DNA of 64,000 nt from positions 1,860,001-1,924,000 of the forward strand of contig JACAAK010000001.1 of NCBI GenBank assembly GCA_025093985.1, read 5' to 3'. Of the stretch, positions 45,201 through 55,026 are shown one piece after another. The first letter of the stretch is position 1, and the number at the start of each line of letters is the position of its first letter. Under the pieces are notes generated by a model. It searched no databases. It saw nothing but the letters and a program-made list of their open reading frames with translations, and was not told where the DNA came from. Source of the stretch: Calvatia gigantea. Taxonomy: Eukaryota; Basidiomycota; Agaricomycetes; Agaricales; Lycoperdaceae. Both the position numbers and the translations under genes were made by a program.

Positions 45201-46174
45201 TGGAGGTGAAGCTCAATGCGGAGGGTAATACCGACCCCGAGCATATGTATGCTCTCAATGCGCGCCTTAGGGAGTGCAGGGAGGACTTCGGGATTGTCCA
45301 TATGGCGACGGACGCAAGTCTGCCGCTCCATGGCAAGTTCCAGGCAGTTTCGTCTGCCCATGTCTACCGCCAGCGGGAGTGCCTTCGGGAGATCACTCGC
45401 GTGGCAGGCCGAGTTACAGCACCTGATGCTGAGCTCATGGCCATTGCCCTTGGCATTCATTTTGCTCTTAAGCAGGATGACGTCAGGCTTATACGGGTAT
45501 TCACTGACTCTATTGCGTCAGCGAAGCTTGTAGTTGATCCGTCTACGCACTCCGGGCAGATGCTGTCCCAGGGTGTGTGTGTGGCGCTTAAACGATGGCT
45601 CTCTGGGGATCCCCGGAGAGGCGTTGAATTCCTCGCTGTCCCTTCTTCTGAGAAGTGGGAGTTCCACCATGCTGTACACCGGCATGTTACCTCGTTCCCT
45701 CAGGTTGCTTATGGCCCGAGGCCGTTCACTTCTATTGCCCGCCTGCGCAAGGAGGCGGTCGATGGCGTTCTGGAGTCATGGCGTCAGCTGTACTCTACCT
45801 CTTCTTACAAGGGGCACAGTAATATGGATCTTGCCTCCGGGGCAGATCCATCTATTCCGGGGAAGCCGACCTACCTTTCTGGTGGGCCCTGGCTTCCTCA
45901 TGTTAGCGGCTCTAACTCGCTGTGTGTGAGGGCCGTGCGTGCCGTTACTGGTCATGCTCCGATTGGGTCGTACCGTGTACGGTTCTTTCCGAACGAAAGC
46001 GTTGGCTGCTCGTGTGGCGCCGCTCTCGAGGGGCGCTATCACATTTTCGTCAGGTGTCCCAACCACAAGAGGGAGCTTGACAGACCTCCTCAGACCATTC
46101 GTGAGCTGATTGACTTCCTGAACGCGAACCCTGGTGCTTTCGCGTTCAGACCAGATGACGCTGGGATCGGCTGA
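42272..46174 (+). CDS. LINE-G ORF2: endonuclease, reverse transcriptase, RNase H (intact)
   Basis: 1300 codons, fully open. The AP-like endonuclease nicks target DNA: Asn22 (FNVAKN), Glu48 (QEPPW), Asp165/Asn167 (GGDFNCH), DLIFISD at about 221-227 and SDHH at 245-248. RT: APGPDHVTW, IPKPGKPAYSTPKAFRPI, FDIAQFFPSLHHD, GQGSALSPVLSAL, and catalytic YVDD at 692-695. RNase H: Asp1014 (ATDAS), Glu1054 (AELMAI), Asp1079 (FTDS). C-terminal CXCX8HX4C motif (CSCGAALEGRYHIFVRC). The order and RNase H place it in the Tad1/I group of fungal LINEs. The start overlaps the ORF1 stop by 4 nt (ATGA), suggesting re-initiation. All key residues are present, so the protein could be active, but the copy lacks its 5' end and probably its promoter. 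Confidence 0.95.
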   Translation: MNPEPDELKRFVKGRLRILSFNVAKNYTLLDTLLESEKDNFDIILVQEPPWRTIRSAPSTLDAEGEPVIGAPKHPEWLYMVRPASTAEERDRPRVMAFVHTRIKRLRPSLRRDLIDHRDVMVLTIFNHGRERHFMNVYSDDEHTAIKLLYEKRDSLPQMHYMGGDFNCHSREWDDGVPHHHRPAQQLLEAADDLGLGIWLPDSRASTHVPRDPTKRQSVIDLIFISDLRWRIARPQIRSDLTGPSDHHPLSVTIPIRPEDITNVRRAFPKNSAATAELQFLDEIREGVYGLHDHPLNSARDVNVLASAIGSVFSAAWHRHTVEVHISAKSQPWWDEDCRVALQVHRDSSDPADWKAFRRVVASKKRKFFDEKIEEIAETNKRPWDLMEWVKARKLPACEAISYQGEPCHTMDSLWEALHGTYNSASGRECDTPVIDPLPTLTRQEWVDFSAKELVDALSACSKVSAPGPDHVTWRMLKQIVLGDALPVFVRLASACIRLGCWPEYFKESMSVIIPKPGKPAYSTPKAFRPIVLLNTLGKLFEKMIATRLQFDSVKFGVFHPNQLGGVIQRSTEDAGLMLTHIVRAGWAKGLRTSVVAFDIAQFFPSLHHDMLVAILRKQGFAPELVEFFAHYLVGRKTQYCWDSFKSEPFPSDVGVGQGSALSPVLSALYIAPLMWLFDREASRLGTTLLSYVDDGTIIAQSKDWGSNLVALKEAYGIIFRLFERFALVLEHDKSEVFHFSRKHGDDNPPIDLGFAPFTGDTPLRPKPYWRYLGFYFDRALTFKEHVRYYSTKALSTVKAMKMLGNSTRGLRPMQKRLLYRSCVVPIATYGFKLWFFKGSRCKAALKSLNVMQRRAALWITGAFRTAPTGAAESFAGLIPIQLHIQKLAVRSDYRIKTLSPNHPLRALMSPEYSGSAKLHTRSIGLMSPAIRKKTKGSLIQADASLVNLVEEFEPMASINRPGYRLMDCHPEQVSFMEVKLNAEGNTDPEHMYALNARLRECREDFGIVHMATDASLPLHGKFQAVSSAHVYRQRECLREITRVAGRVTAPDAELMAIALGIHFALKQDDVRLIRVFTDSIASAKLVVDPSTHSGQMLSQGVCVALKRWLSGDPRRGVEFLAVPSSEKWEFHHAVHRHVTSFPQVAYGPRPFTSIARLRKEAVDGVLESWRQLYSTSSYKGHSNMDLASGADPSIPGKPTYLSGGPWLPHVSGSNSLCVRAVRAVTGHAPIGSYRVRFFPNESVGCSCGAALEGRYHIFVRCPNHKRELDRPPQTIRELIDFLNANPGAFAFRPDDAGIG

Positions 46175-46609
46175 GCTGGCGCGCGTGGGGGGCTCCTGCG
46201 GGGTCGCTGGTCTTCTGGCCTACTGGGGGGGGAAGTTGTAAGGCAACAGGGGTGGGGTCCCTGGGGGGTGCTTCTGGCCTCAGCTAGTGGTGCTCCTTTC
46301 CTGGGCCTGACTGGGGGCTTCGTAGCGGGCGGAGGCGTAAAATAACGGGGGTGGGGTCCCCGGGTGGCGGTGCGGGTTCGTCCTGCTAAGCTGCTTTCTT
46401 GGGCACCGTCTAGGCGGCGCTTCGAGTTGCTACCCTGTCTGCTGTGTTGTTCTGGGTCGGGACTGGGCTGATACCCTTCCACTTGGGAAGCTGGGGGTAA
46501 GGTGGCTCCAAGCGGGGGCTCCTTGCGCTGGATCTCCTGACTACACCTGTCCCCCTGAGGGCACTCAGCCGCCATCGCCGCTGGGTCCGCCTCTCGAGGG
46601 ATGATCAGG

Positions 46610-46632
46610 GCACCGCCGCTTTGCGGCGATGC
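46610..46632 (+). other. LINE-G 3'UTR hairpin
   Basis: GCACCGCCGC, TTT loop, GCGGCGATGC, the same form as in LINE-K. The LINE-A copy is at 47611-47633. Confidence 0.75.
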
Positions 46633-46901
46633 GTCACTGGGTGTACACCACAAGACCTGGGCAACTGGGTCTTCTTCAATGTGATGGGCATTTCGGGGAA
46701 CCGGGGGATTTGGCAAGTAGGGATGGTCCGGTCTGGTCTGGGTTAGCGCTTGGGTTGGGTTGGGTCGTTTCCGAACAGTAGATTACTCTTAACTCATCGG
46801 ACCTTGTAGTTGGGGCTTTGTACTTAGCTACACGCGGACTGCGATCGGGCACCGCGATATAAATTGGCGCAAGCCATGATTTAAAAAAAAAAAAAAAAAA
46901 A

Positions 46902-47176
46902 ATGTTAGCGGCTCTAACTCGCTTTGTGCGAGGGCCGTGCGTGCCGTTACAGGTCATGCTCCGATTGGGTCGTACCGCGTACGATTCTTTCCTACTGAAA
47001 GCGTTAGCTGCTCGTGTGGCGCCGCTCTTGAGGGGCGCTACCACATTTTCGTCAGGTGTCCCAACCACAAGAGGGAACTTGATAGACCTCCTCAGACCAT
47101 TCGTGAGCTGATTGACTTCCTGAACGCAAACCCTGGTGCTTTTGCGTTCAGACCGGATGATGCTGGGATCGGCTGA
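46902..47176 (+). pseudogene. LINE-A ORF2, C-terminal end
   Basis: It resumes after LINE-G at the duplicated LPHVSGS codons, carries CSCGAALEGRYHIFVRCPNHKRE, and ends at the normal stop 47174-47176. Confidence 0.9.
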
Positions 47177-47897
47177 GCTGGCGCGCGTGGGGGGTCCCTG
47201 CGTTGTCGCTGGTCTTTTGACCTACTGGGTGGAGAAGTCGCAAGGCAACAGGGGTTGGGTCCCTGGGGGGTGCTTCTGGCCTTGGCTAGTGGTGCTCCTT
47301 TCCTGGGCCTGGCTCGGGGCTTCGTGGGGCGCGGAGGCGTAAATAACGGGGGTGGGGTCCCCGGGTGGCGGTGCGGGTTCGTCCTGCTAAGCTGCTTTCT
47401 TGGGCACCGTCTAGGTGGCGCTTCGAGTTGCTACCCTGCCTACTGTGTTGTTCTGGGTCAGGACTGGGCTGATACCCTTTCACTTGGGAAGTTGGGGGTA
47501 AGGCGGCTCCAAGCGGGGGCTCCTTGCGCTGGCTCTCCCGACTACACCTGTCCCCCTGAGGGCATTCGGCTGCCGCTGCCGCTGGGTCCGCCTCATGAGG
47601 GATGATCAGGGCACCGCCGCTTTGCGGCGATGCATCACTGGGTGTACACCACAAGACCTGGGCAACTGGGTCTTCTTCAGTGTGATGGGCATTTCGGGCG
47701 ACCGGGGTGGTCTATTCAGTAGGGGGCAGCTTGGTTCGGGCTGGGTTGGAATGCCTCGGTTAGTACGGCTTGGGCTGGGTTGGGCTGTTTGTGAAAGGTA
47801 GATTACTCTTAACTCATCGGACAATGTAGTTAGGGTCTTTGTACTTTGCTACACGCGGACTGCGATCGGGCACCGCGTTATAAATTGGCGCAAGCCA

Positions 47898-47938
<41 letters not shown>

Positions 47939-47939
<1 letters not shown>

Positions 47940-49673
47940 CATCAGGCCAGCATCTTCAGTGGACCGTTGGATCACACCTCCGAGCTGATTAGGGTGAAAG
48001 ACCCCAAATTTGACAGAGTCAAACTGGAGCCTAGTCGCGATCATTTTCTCAAACAGCTTACCCAGCGTGTTGAGAAGAACTATAGGCCTAAAGGCCTTGG
48101 GTGTAGAATACGCAGGCTTACCCGGCTTAGGGATAATAACCGACATAGATTCTTTAAAATACTCCGGCCAGCAACCTAAACGAATACAGACGCTAGCTAG
48201 ACGTACGAAGACCGGCAGGGCATCCCCAAGCACAATCTGTTTGAGCATCCTCCACATAACGTGGTCGGGGCCCGGCGCAGAGACCTTAGAGCAAGCGGAC
48301 AACGCATCCACCAGTTCCTTGGCTGAGAAGTCCACCCATTCCCGTCGTGTTAGCGTAGGGAGCGGATCAATAGCGGGGGTATCACACTCCCGCCCGGAAG
48401 CAGAGTTGTAGGTACCGTGAAGGGCCTCCCATAGGGAGTCCATAGTGTGACAAGGTTCCCCCTGATAGGAGATAGCCTCGCACGCAGGCAACTTGCGCGC
48501 CTTGACCCATTCCATAAGGTCCCAAGGGCGCTTGTTGGTCTCAGCAATTTCCTCAATCTTCTCATCAAAGAATTTGCGCTTCTTAGACGCCACAACGCGT
48601 CGAAATGCCTTCCAGTCCGCAGGGTCCGAGGAATCCCTATGGGCCTGAAGGGCGATTCTGCAATCCTCATCCCACCAGGGTTGAGACTTTGCGGAGATGT
48701 GCACCTCCACAGTGTGGCGATGCCACACTGCAGAGAACACCGACCCAATGGCCGATGCCAGGACATTAACATCCCGAGCTGAATTAAGGGGATGACCACG
48801 AAGACCATACACCCCTTCTCTGATCTCATCCAGGAACTGCAATTCTGCAGTTGCTGCCGAGTTCTTGGGGAAAGCCCTTCTGACATTTGTGATGTCTTCA
48901 GGGCGGATAGGGATCGTGACAGACAGCGGATGGTGGTCCGACGGGCCTGTTAGATCCGATCTGATCTGGGGGCGCGCGATGTGCCACCTGAGATCGGAGA
49001 TAAAGATCAGATCAATCACCGATTGGCGCTTGGTCGGATCTCGAGGTACATGAGTAGGAGCCCTGGAATCTGGTAACCAGATCCCAAGGCCGAGGTCGTC
49101 GGCAGCTTCCAGAAGCTGCTGGGCGGGTCGGTGGTGATGCGGGACGCCATCGTCCCACTCACGCGAGTGGCAATTAAAATCGCCCCCCATGTAATGCATC
49201 TGGGGTAAAGAATCGCGCTTCTCATAGAGAAGCTTGATCGCAGTATGCTCATCATCAGAATAAACATTCATGAAATGGCGTTCGCGACCGTGATTGAAGA
49301 TGGTAAGAACCATCGCATCCCGGTGATCAACGAGGTCCCGCCTAAGCGAGGGCCTCAGTCTTTTGATCCGTGTGTGGACAAAAGCCATGACACGCGGTCG
49401 ATCTCGCTCCTCCGAAGTGGAGGCCAGCCTCACCATATACAACCACTCAGGGTGCTTAGGTGCTCCGATGACGGGCTCACCCTCAGCGTCAAGCATTGAG
49501 GGGGTGGACCTTATCGTTCGCCAGGGAGGTTCCTGGACGAACACGATGTCGAAGTTGTCTTTCTCAGACTTTAGCAAAGCGTCCAATAATGCATAGTTCT
49601 TAGCTACATTAAAAGACAATATACGTAATCTCCCCTTCACGAAACGCCTCAACTCGTCAGGCTCGGGGTTCAT
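47939..49673 (-). pseudogene. LINE-B ORF2, endonuclease and RT N-terminal half
   Basis: Open from ATG at 49673 to the break at TEDAGLML. The endonuclease motifs are complete (FNVAKN, VQEPPW, GGDFNCH, DLIFISD, SDHHPL). It keeps RT blocks up to NQLGGVIQRSTEDAG but lacks the YVDD core and RNase H. CpG-rich, hence a young copy. The start overlaps ORF1 as ATGA. Confidence 0.92.
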
Positions 49674-50586
49674 TGCGCGGATGCTGAAGTGTTATCAGCG
49701 GATTGTGACGCCATCCTTGAGAGACGGCGTTCACTCACCTTTCTGTAGTGCTCTTTGATCCACTCGGCCTCATACCGGTGGCGCCAAAGCTGGCACGAAT
49801 GGGAGTCGGCGCGGTGTTCACCACCACAGTTAAGACACTTGAATTTGTGGGGACACGGTTGTCCCTCAGGGGTAGCCTTGTTGAGATCCTTAGGATGACA
49901 ACAGCCGGCGACGGCGCGGTGGTTCTCAGAGGTGTGAGGCCCAGCGCAGATGGGGCACCTGTTCGACCGGGATTGACAGATAGCAGTGGGGTGGCCCCAG
50001 TACCAGCAACGCTGACACCAGGGGACCCCGGTACGGGCGGAAGCCTGCTGCACGCGGCAGGAGTGCGTTCCAATCTGGACAGTGCGCCCCACGAGATGCT
50101 TCATCCGGGTGCTGGTCTTAGAGTCGGCTAGGTCGAGCCAAGCTGTGCAGGTGTCAGAGCTGGCAGAATTGCGCGAGATGCGCGGGGTATGAGACAGCAT
50201 GGCGAAGTCCTCGCGATGTGGAGACTTTGACAGATGGCCCAGGAGGCGTTCGACAGTCATGGCCTTGCGACCAAGCTCGTCAATGAAGGGGATATCCACG
50301 ATCCTGATGTAGGACGTGGAGTCGGGGACACGAAGCTGGAGCTTAACGCCCTCAGCAACCGCCTTATGGGCCCACTCGTCTATGATGGCGACATCCTTCG
50401 GGGTGGGGGCAAAGTTGGTGAGCAACGACCAAGAATTGGCCGTGCTCGAACGGACCGACTCGATCCTGCAGCGGACACGAGCCTGGACAAGGCCTCTGTT
50501 GATGACTTCAACAAAGTGGTTAGTCTGAGGGTGGGGGGCACCTTCTGGCACAGCGACCGCGGTCATGAGGAGCTGCCGGCGGTTGG
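49670..50586 (-). pseudogene. LINE-B ORF1, C-terminal part
   Basis: Open from NRRQLLMTAVAVPEG to the stop at 49670-49672. It carries the three zinc knuckles (CQRCWYWGHPTAIC; CPICAGPHTSENH; CLNCGGEHRADSHSC). The N-terminal half is replaced by an inverted fragment beyond 50586. Confidence 0.9.
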
Positions 50587-51195
50587 ACAACCTGGCCTCT
50601 TGGTTCAGGTCTGTGCATGCTATGCTGCTTACTGCAGAGTCTACCACAGTGGTATTGAGTGCCACCCTGGCATTCATCCAATCCCTGTCTAACAATGGCT
50701 GGTTGGATCACTCTCCAACTGGTCAATCTAACCTGAGTTAGCTTGGGGGCCATGCTGTGGCCAACATTGCCTTTCACTACACTCAACCCCTACCGGTCAG
50801 GAGAGCTACTCCTCTGCCCCAGCCATCTGGCTCAGGTGATGTTGACGCTGACATGGGAGGCCCCATGCCTAGATCTGGTAGATCAAAGCTGGCTAGGGCT
50901 CCTGTGCCACCACCTCTGTTTCAGTCCATCCATCCTGCTCATCGTGAGTGGGATCTCGTCAAGTTGATCCAAAAGAATGCAGAGGCGAAGCGTCTCACCC
51001 TGTAGCAGCAGCAGAAGAGTGCCCCGGTCCAGCCTGGCCCAGTGTGCCCTCTCAACATTACCAAGAAGAAGAAGGCAGTGCCATCATCATATATGCAGAT
51101 GCTCTCTTCCTCTGGCAAGGGCAAATCTGCCCAGATCCCTGTGGTTATGGCTGTGCATGTAGCACAGTCCTTCCTAGAGCTTGAGCCCAAATGAG
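50587..51195 (+). pseudogene. Decayed LINE ORF1 fragment
   Basis: ORF1 sequence from DNLASWFRSVHAM-like residues to the EPK(R) region, opposite in direction to LINE-B. Compared with 40670-41280 nearly every CpG is now TpG or CpA, giving several stops (for example TAG at about 50738 and 51003). It is cut on the right by LINE-D poly(T). Confidence 0.88.
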
Positions 51196-51466
51196 TTTTT
51201 TTTTTTTTTTAAATCATGGCTTGCGCCAATTTGTAATGCAGTGCCTGATTGCAGTCTGCGTGTAGCAAAGTACAAAGACCCTAACTACATTGTCTGATGA
51301 GTTAAGAGTAATCTACCTTTCAAAAAACAGCCCAACCCAGCCCAAGCCACCTAGCCCAGCCCGACCCAAGCCGCCCCCTACTGAATAAACTACCCCGGTC
51401 ATCCGAAATGCCCATCACACTGAGGAAGACCCAGTTGCCCAGGTCTTGTGGTGTACACCCAGTGAC

Positions 51467-51489
51467 GCACCATCACACTGTGATGGTGC
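51467..51489 (-). other. LINE-D 3'UTR hairpin, variant 2b
   Basis: GCACCATCACA and TGTGATGGTGC form a perfect 11-bp stem around a single base. Confidence 0.75.
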
Positions 51490-51924
51490 CCTGATCATCT
51501 CTCAAGAGGCGGACCCAGCAACAACAGCGGCCGAGTGCCCTCAGGGGGACAGGTGTAGTCAGGAGAGCTAGCACAAGGAGCCCCCGCTTGGAGCCGCCTT
51601 ACCCCCAACTTCCCAGGTGAAAGAGTATCAGCCCAGTCCCGAACTAGAGCAACTCAGCAGGCAGGGTAGCAACTCAAAGCACTGCCTAGACAGTGTCCAA
51701 GAAAGTAGCTGAGCAGGACAAACCTGCACTGCCACCCAGGGACCCCACCCCCATTATTTTATGCCTTCGCCCCCTGCGAAGCCCCTGACCAGGCCCAGGA
51801 AAGGAGCACCACTAGCTGAGGCCAGAAGCACCCCCTAGGGACCCCACCCCTGTTGCCTTAAAACTTCTCCACCCAGTAGGCCAGAAGACTAGTGACACCA
51901 CAGGGACCCCCCATATGCACCAGC

Positions 51925-52231
51925 TCAACCGATCCCAGCATCATCTGGTCTGAACGCAAAAGCCCCTAGGTTTGTGTTCAGGAAGTCAATCAGCTCACGA
52001 ATGGTCTGAGGAGGTCTGTCAAGTTCCCTCTTGTGGTTGGGGCACCTGACGAATATGTGATAGCGCCCCTGGAGAGCGGCACCACACGAACAGCCAATGC
52101 TTTCATTAGGAAAGAATCATATGCAGTACAACCCAATCAGAGCATGACCTGTGATGGCACGCACGGCCCTCGCACATAGCAAGTTAGAGCCACTAATGTG
52201 AGAGAGCCAGGGCCCACCAGAAAGGTAGGTC
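51925..52231 (-). pseudogene. LINE-D ORF2, C-terminal end
   Basis: Residues from TYLSGGPWLSHISG to the stop at 51925-51927. CpG decay has introduced a stop near 52117-52119 (YCI then TGA). Confidence 0.82.
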
Positions 52232-52551
52232 TGTTGAACGGTACACATAGGGGATCGAAAGGGGAATGTAACAGCGGTTAAACGAAGTGTATTGGATGAG
52301 AACTGAAGGAGTAATTCCACAATTACTGTGGAACACTGTAAGAGACTCAAATGACAAGATACACTATTCTACTCACCTGTGGAACACTGTAAGAGACTAA
52401 AGGCCTCCAAAGCGTCCACAGGCAGCTACAAGTCCAACTGTCATGTGACAACAGTCACATGACCCAAACTCCATCAGCTCTAAGTCCACCTTTGCCTATA
52501 CACTCTCTAATACAACTCTGTCACTGCTTACTGACTGGGGCAAATCTAACA
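52232..52551 (-). mobile_element. Solo LTR, copia-like family 2
   Basis: 320 bp, TGTTGAACGG to AATCTAACA on the plus strand (sense is minus, starting TGTTAGATT). It holds 22-bp direct repeats at 52377-52398 and 52326-52347; the first is followed by GTGAGTAG. No matching 5-bp duplication is found, and LINE-D sequence is missing at its edge. Confidence 0.75.
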
Positions 52552-54288
52552 CATCTAATACCTCCCTACACTCCCTAAGGCGCACATTGAGAGCATACAT
52601 GTGCGCAGGGTCAGTGTTACCCTCTGCATTGAGTTTCACCTCCATGAATGACACCTGGTCAGGGTGGCAGTCCATCAGGCAGTATCTGGGCCGATTAATC
52701 GAAGCCATAGGCTTAAACTCCTCAATGAGGTTTACCAGGTTGGTATCAGCCTGGAGTAAGGAGCCTTTAGTCTTCTTGCAAATGGTAGGAAACATAAGAC
52801 CAATTGAGCAGGCATACAACTTAGCAGACCCAGAATACTCAGAACTCATAAGAGCCTTAAGGGGATGATTAGGCGACAGGGTTTTAATCCTGTAATCCGA
52901 CCTAGTAGCAAGCTTCTATATATGAAGCTAGATAGGTATGAGTCCTGTGAACAACTCCACAGCCCCTGTAGGAGCAGTCCGGAATGCATCTGTAATCCAC
53001 AGGGCCACCCGTCTCTGTATGACATTAAGGCCTTAAGGGCTGCCTTGTAGTAGGACCCCTTGAAGAACCAGAGTTTGAAGCCATACATTGCAATGGGGAC
53101 AACACATGACCGATAGAGGAGGTGCTTCTGCATAGGCCGCAAGCCCCTTGTAGAATTACCAAGCATCTTCATGGCCTTCACCATAGAAAGAGCTTTGGTA
53201 GAGTAGTAATGGACGTGCTCCTTAAAAGTAAGGGCACAGTCAAAATAGAAACCCAAGTACCTCCAGTAGGGCTTGGGTCGGAGCAGTGTATCACCAGTGA
53301 ACGGGGCAAAGCCCAGGTCAATCGGCAGATTGTCATCCCCATGCCTATAGGAGAAGTGAAATACCTCAGACTTGTTATGTTCAAGTACCAGGGCAAATCG
53401 CTCAAAGAGCCTGAATATAATACCATATGCCTTCTTAAGAGCCACAAGGTTAGAACCCCAATCCTTAGACTGGGCAATGATGGTCCTATCATCTACATAT
53501 GACAGAAGAGTTGTCCCTAAATGCAATGCCTCCCTGTCAAAAAGCCACATAAGCAGAGCTATGTACAAGGCTGAGAGGATGGGGGAAAGAGTAGAACCCT
53601 GCCCTACCCCCACGTCGGATGGAAACGGCTCAGACTTGAAAGAATCCCAGCAGTACTGGGTCTTCCGTCCTACTAAATAGTGTGCAAAGAACTCAACCAG
53701 CTCAGGGGCAAATCCTTGCTTGTGAAGTATTGCCACCAGCATGTCATGGTGCAATGAAGGGAAGAAATGTGCTATATCAAATGCCACAATACTAGTCCTG
53801 AGGCCCTTAGCCCAACCTGCTCTTACAATGTGGGTCAGCATTAGGCCAGCATCTTCAGTGGATCTTTGGATAACACCTCCAAGCTGATTAGGATGAAAGA
53901 CCCCAAATTTGACAGAATCAAACTGGAGCCTCATCATGATTATTTTCTCAAACAGCTTACCCAGCGTGTTGAGAAGGATAATAGGCCTAAAGGCCTTGGG
54001 TGTAGAGTATGCAGGCTTACCCGGCTTGGGGATAATAACTGACATAGATTCTTTAAAATACTCCAGCCAGCAACCTAGGCAAACACAGGCACTAGCTAGA
54101 TATACAAAGACCAGCAGGGCATCCCCAAGCACAATCTGTTTGAGCATCCACTACGTAACGTGGTTGGGGCCCGGAGCAGAGACCTTGGAACAGGCAGACA
54201 GTGCGTCCACTAGTTCCTTGTCCGAGAAGTCAACCCACTCCTGCCACAGAAGCATAGGGAGTGGGCCAATAACAGGGGTATTACACTC
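52552..54288 (-). pseudogene. LINE-D ORF2, RT and start of RNase H region (frameshifted)
   Basis: RT blocks IPKPGKPAYSTPKAFRPI, FDIAHFFPSLHHDML, GQGSTLSPILSAL and LLSYVDDRT (the residue after YVDD is Arg instead of Gly). There is a frameshift near 52850-53030 and a TAG near 54150. Truncated at the 5' side by LINE-E. Confidence 0.85.
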
Positions 54289-54569
54289 TTTTTTTTTTTT
54301 TTTTTTTTTATATCATGGCTTGCGCCAATTTATAACGCGGTGCCCGATCGCAGTCCGCATGTAGCTAAGTACAAAGCCCCAACTACAAGGTCCGATGAGT
54401 TAAGAGTAATCTACCGTTCAGAAAGAGCCCAACCCAACCCAAGCCAGGCGCAATGCCCACCCAGACCAAACCAGACCCCCCTTACTTGCTAAATCCCCCG
54501 GTTGCCCGAAATGCCCATCACACTGAAGAAGACCCAGTTGCCCAGGTCTTGTGGTATACACCCAGTGAC

Positions 54570-54592
54570 GCACCGCCGCTCTGCGGTGGTGC
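54570..54592 (-). other. LINE-E 3'UTR hairpin
   Basis: Sense GCACCACCGC, AGA loop, GCGGCGGTGC, with a single A/C mismatch in a 10-bp stem. Confidence 0.7.
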
Positions 54593-55026
54593 CCTGATCA
54601 TCCCACAAGCAGCGAGCCCAGCGGCAGCGGCAGCCGAGCGCCCGAGAGGGGACAGGTGTAGTCAGGAGAGCCAGCGCAAGGAGCCCCCGCTTGGAGACGC
54701 CTTACCCCCAACTTCCCAAGTGAAAGGGTATCAGCCCAGTCCTGGACCAGAGCAATACAGTAGGCAGGGTAGCAACTCGAAGCGCTGCATAGCGGCGCCC
54801 AAGAAAGCAGCTGAGCAGGACGACCCGCACCGCCACCCAGGGACCCAATCCTCCGTTATTTTACGCCTTTGCCCCCCGCGAAACCCCCAACCGAGCCCAG
54901 GAAAGGAGCACCACCAGCCGAAGCCGGAAGCACCCCCCAGGGACCCCACCCCTGTTGCCTTGCAACTTCTCCACCTAGTAGGCCAGAAGACCAGCGCCAC
55001 CGCAGGGACCCCCCACGCGCGCCAGC

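Larger units (their letters stand above)
40388..46901 (+). mobile_element. LINE-G: nearly complete young LINE
   Basis: It lacks only the 5'UTR and about the first 73 codons of ORF1. Duplication atgttagcggctct (40374-40387 and 46902-46915), poly(A) to 46901, 3'UTR 46175-46882 without genes. CpG sites are well kept. Inserted in LINE-A. Confidence 0.95.
29863..47938 (+). mobile_element. LINE-A: LINE host of nested insertions
   Basis: Pieces 29863-30059, 30898-32520, 40160-40387 and 46902-47938 form one LINE from RT to a 35-nt poly(A) (47904-47938). The gaps are LINE-I (duplication catagcgcagttctt), the copia element (GTTAC) and LINE-G (atgttagcggctct). After the poly(A) comes minus-strand LINE-B, and no duplication of that sequence is found at the left end. 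The 3'UTR (47177-47903) has no gene. Confidence 0.92.
47939..50586 (-). mobile_element. LINE-B: internal LINE piece (ORF1 C-terminus, ORF2 N-terminus)
   Basis: Cut in the RT by the poly(A) of LINE-A at 47938, and cut in ORF1 at 50586 by an inverted ORF1 fragment. The remainder of LINE-B ORF2 is not found on the far side of LINE-A, so the locus was rearranged after or during that insertion. Confidence 0.88.
51196..54288 (-). mobile_element. LINE-D: old LINE with a solo LTR and internal deletion
   Basis: Poly(T) 51196-51210, 3'UTR to 51924 (no gene), ORF2 pieces 51925-52231 and 52552-54288. Between them lie a copia-like solo LTR and a loss of roughly 600 nt of RNase H coding sequence. It ends at 54288 at the poly(T) of LINE-E. 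CpG-poor. Confidence 0.88.
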
